From Rapana venosa (lineage: Eukaryota; Mollusca; Gastropoda; Neogastropoda; Muricidae), in contig CM054145.1 in the NCBI GenBank assembly GCA_028751875.1, positions 50,979,356 to 51,043,355 on the forward strand: a stretch of DNA of 64,000 bases, given 5' to 3'. Within the stretch, counting starts at the first letter, position 1; the number at the start of each line of letters is the position of its first letter. Below, in pieces: positions 63,295-64,000 of the stretch. The notes below the pieces were generated by a model, which was given only the letters and a program-made list of their open reading frames with translations, made no database searches and had not been told where the DNA came from. The translations under genes were made by a program, and so were the position numbers.

Positions 63295-63850
63295 TCTAGT
63301 GAATTTGTGTGTGTTTTTTTGCCGCCTCATCTTCTGTGATGTTCCCATCCCACTGTTCCCATGCCACTCATTTCAATCTCCTCACCACAGCCATACCCAG
63401 ATATGTTATGTCGCATCCCCAGGTTCAGAAGTCCACAGGAACCCATCAATATCAGGCCATCTAGTGAAATGTTCCGTATACAACCCTTTCAATCCCAGCT
63501 TTATCTATAACCATATTCTCTCTTCAGGAATGATGACGGAACATGTCTGTAGGCATGTGCTTTTTATTGAATGTCCTCCATTCCTACTGAACATGACATC
63601 ATCTTCTTCGAAAAGGTGGAGTCCTATTTAATGTGCATGCAGGATTTTTGTGTGCTTATTCACACTCTGAACCTAACTTGAAACAAAATTTGAAAAAACA
63701 ACAACAAAACAACAAAAGTCTTTAACAATCTCATTTAAAGAACTATCCCCAAAGTTGACATGCGGCTACCTTCATGGTGGGCAAAAACAGCCACATACAC
63801 AAAATCTCACCATTGGTGAACCTAGGAGCTCTAGCTGAGGAACAACAAAC
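63295..63850. repeat. Family F copy and family D fragment
   Basis: 63295-63500 matches 32500-32650 (family F). 63740-63850 is a reverse-complement family D block (CACCATTGGTGAACCTAGGA). The last 150 bp contain nothing else I recognise. Confidence 0.7.
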
Positions 63851-64000
63851 TACAAACAAAACCCCAGTGTCAATCAGGGAGTGAATAAAGAAAATGCCCA
63901 GTACTTTCAATGGGCAATGCCAGAAACAGTATTTCATATGTCTTTAATCTCTGCTGCCAAAAAAAAAAAAAAGGAAATCAAGTTCATAAATCTGTCCCTT

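Overview
This window is animal nuclear DNA, most probably from a gastropod mollusc. The evidence is spliced GT-AG genes with kilobase introns, dense (CA)n/(CT)n microsatellites, many tRNA-headed SINE families, Ty3/gypsy and non-LTR retroelement debris, and TTAA-flanked MITEs. The animal assignment is firm. Gastropoda is inference from repeat texture and protein divergence. No bacterial operon, CRISPR array, rRNA gene or functional tRNA gene is visible.

Three genes can be supported. (1) 450-1888 (+) is a nearly intronless ATP-grasp ligase gene that resembles MysC, the enzyme that joins glycine to 4-deoxygadusol in mycosporine (UV sunscreen) synthesis. One reading-frame break lies near position 1600. 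(2) 15214-45249 (+) is AMBRA1, the WD40 autophagy and CUL4-DDB1 E3-ligase adaptor. About 19 coding exons were traced by splice phase; the 5' start exon is not identified. (3) 58246-60997 (-) holds the last three coding exons of DOP1 (DOPEY), a Golgi/endosome traffic protein; the rest lies beyond the right edge. AMBRA1 and DOP1 are convergent and share a 13-kb tail-to-tail interval.

Layout: 1-2.9 kb, SINEs, the MysC-like gene and microsatellites; 3.7-4.3 kb, the 3' end of an RTE-type LINE; 4.44-9.97 kb, a decayed Ty3/gypsy element on the minus strand with both LTRs; 10-15.2 kb, LINE, SINE and MITE fragments; 15.2-45.2 kb, AMBRA1; 45.2-51.1 kb, T-rich AMBRA1 3'UTR or downstream DNA with a duplicated ~690-bp block; 51.3-58.2 kb, A-rich (T-rich on minus) DNA downstream of DOP1; 58.2-61 kb, DOP1 exons; 61-64 kb, DOP1 intron with SINEs.

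The most unusual signal is a recurring architecture. Minisatellites sit directly against 3' splice sites, and in three cases the repeat unit contains the polypyrimidine tract, the AG and the first codons of the exon. They precede AMBRA1 exon 8 (59-bp unit, ~18 copies), AMBRA1 exon 15 (~37-bp unit, ~11 copies) and the penultimate DOP1 exon (~57-70 bp, 4 copies). A fourth array (37-bp unit) precedes the last AMBRA1 exon, and the end of that exon, which encodes a dynein-light-chain-type TQT motif, is itself repeated into the 3'UTR. AMBRA1 also carries a duplicated symmetric exon (exons 10 and 11).
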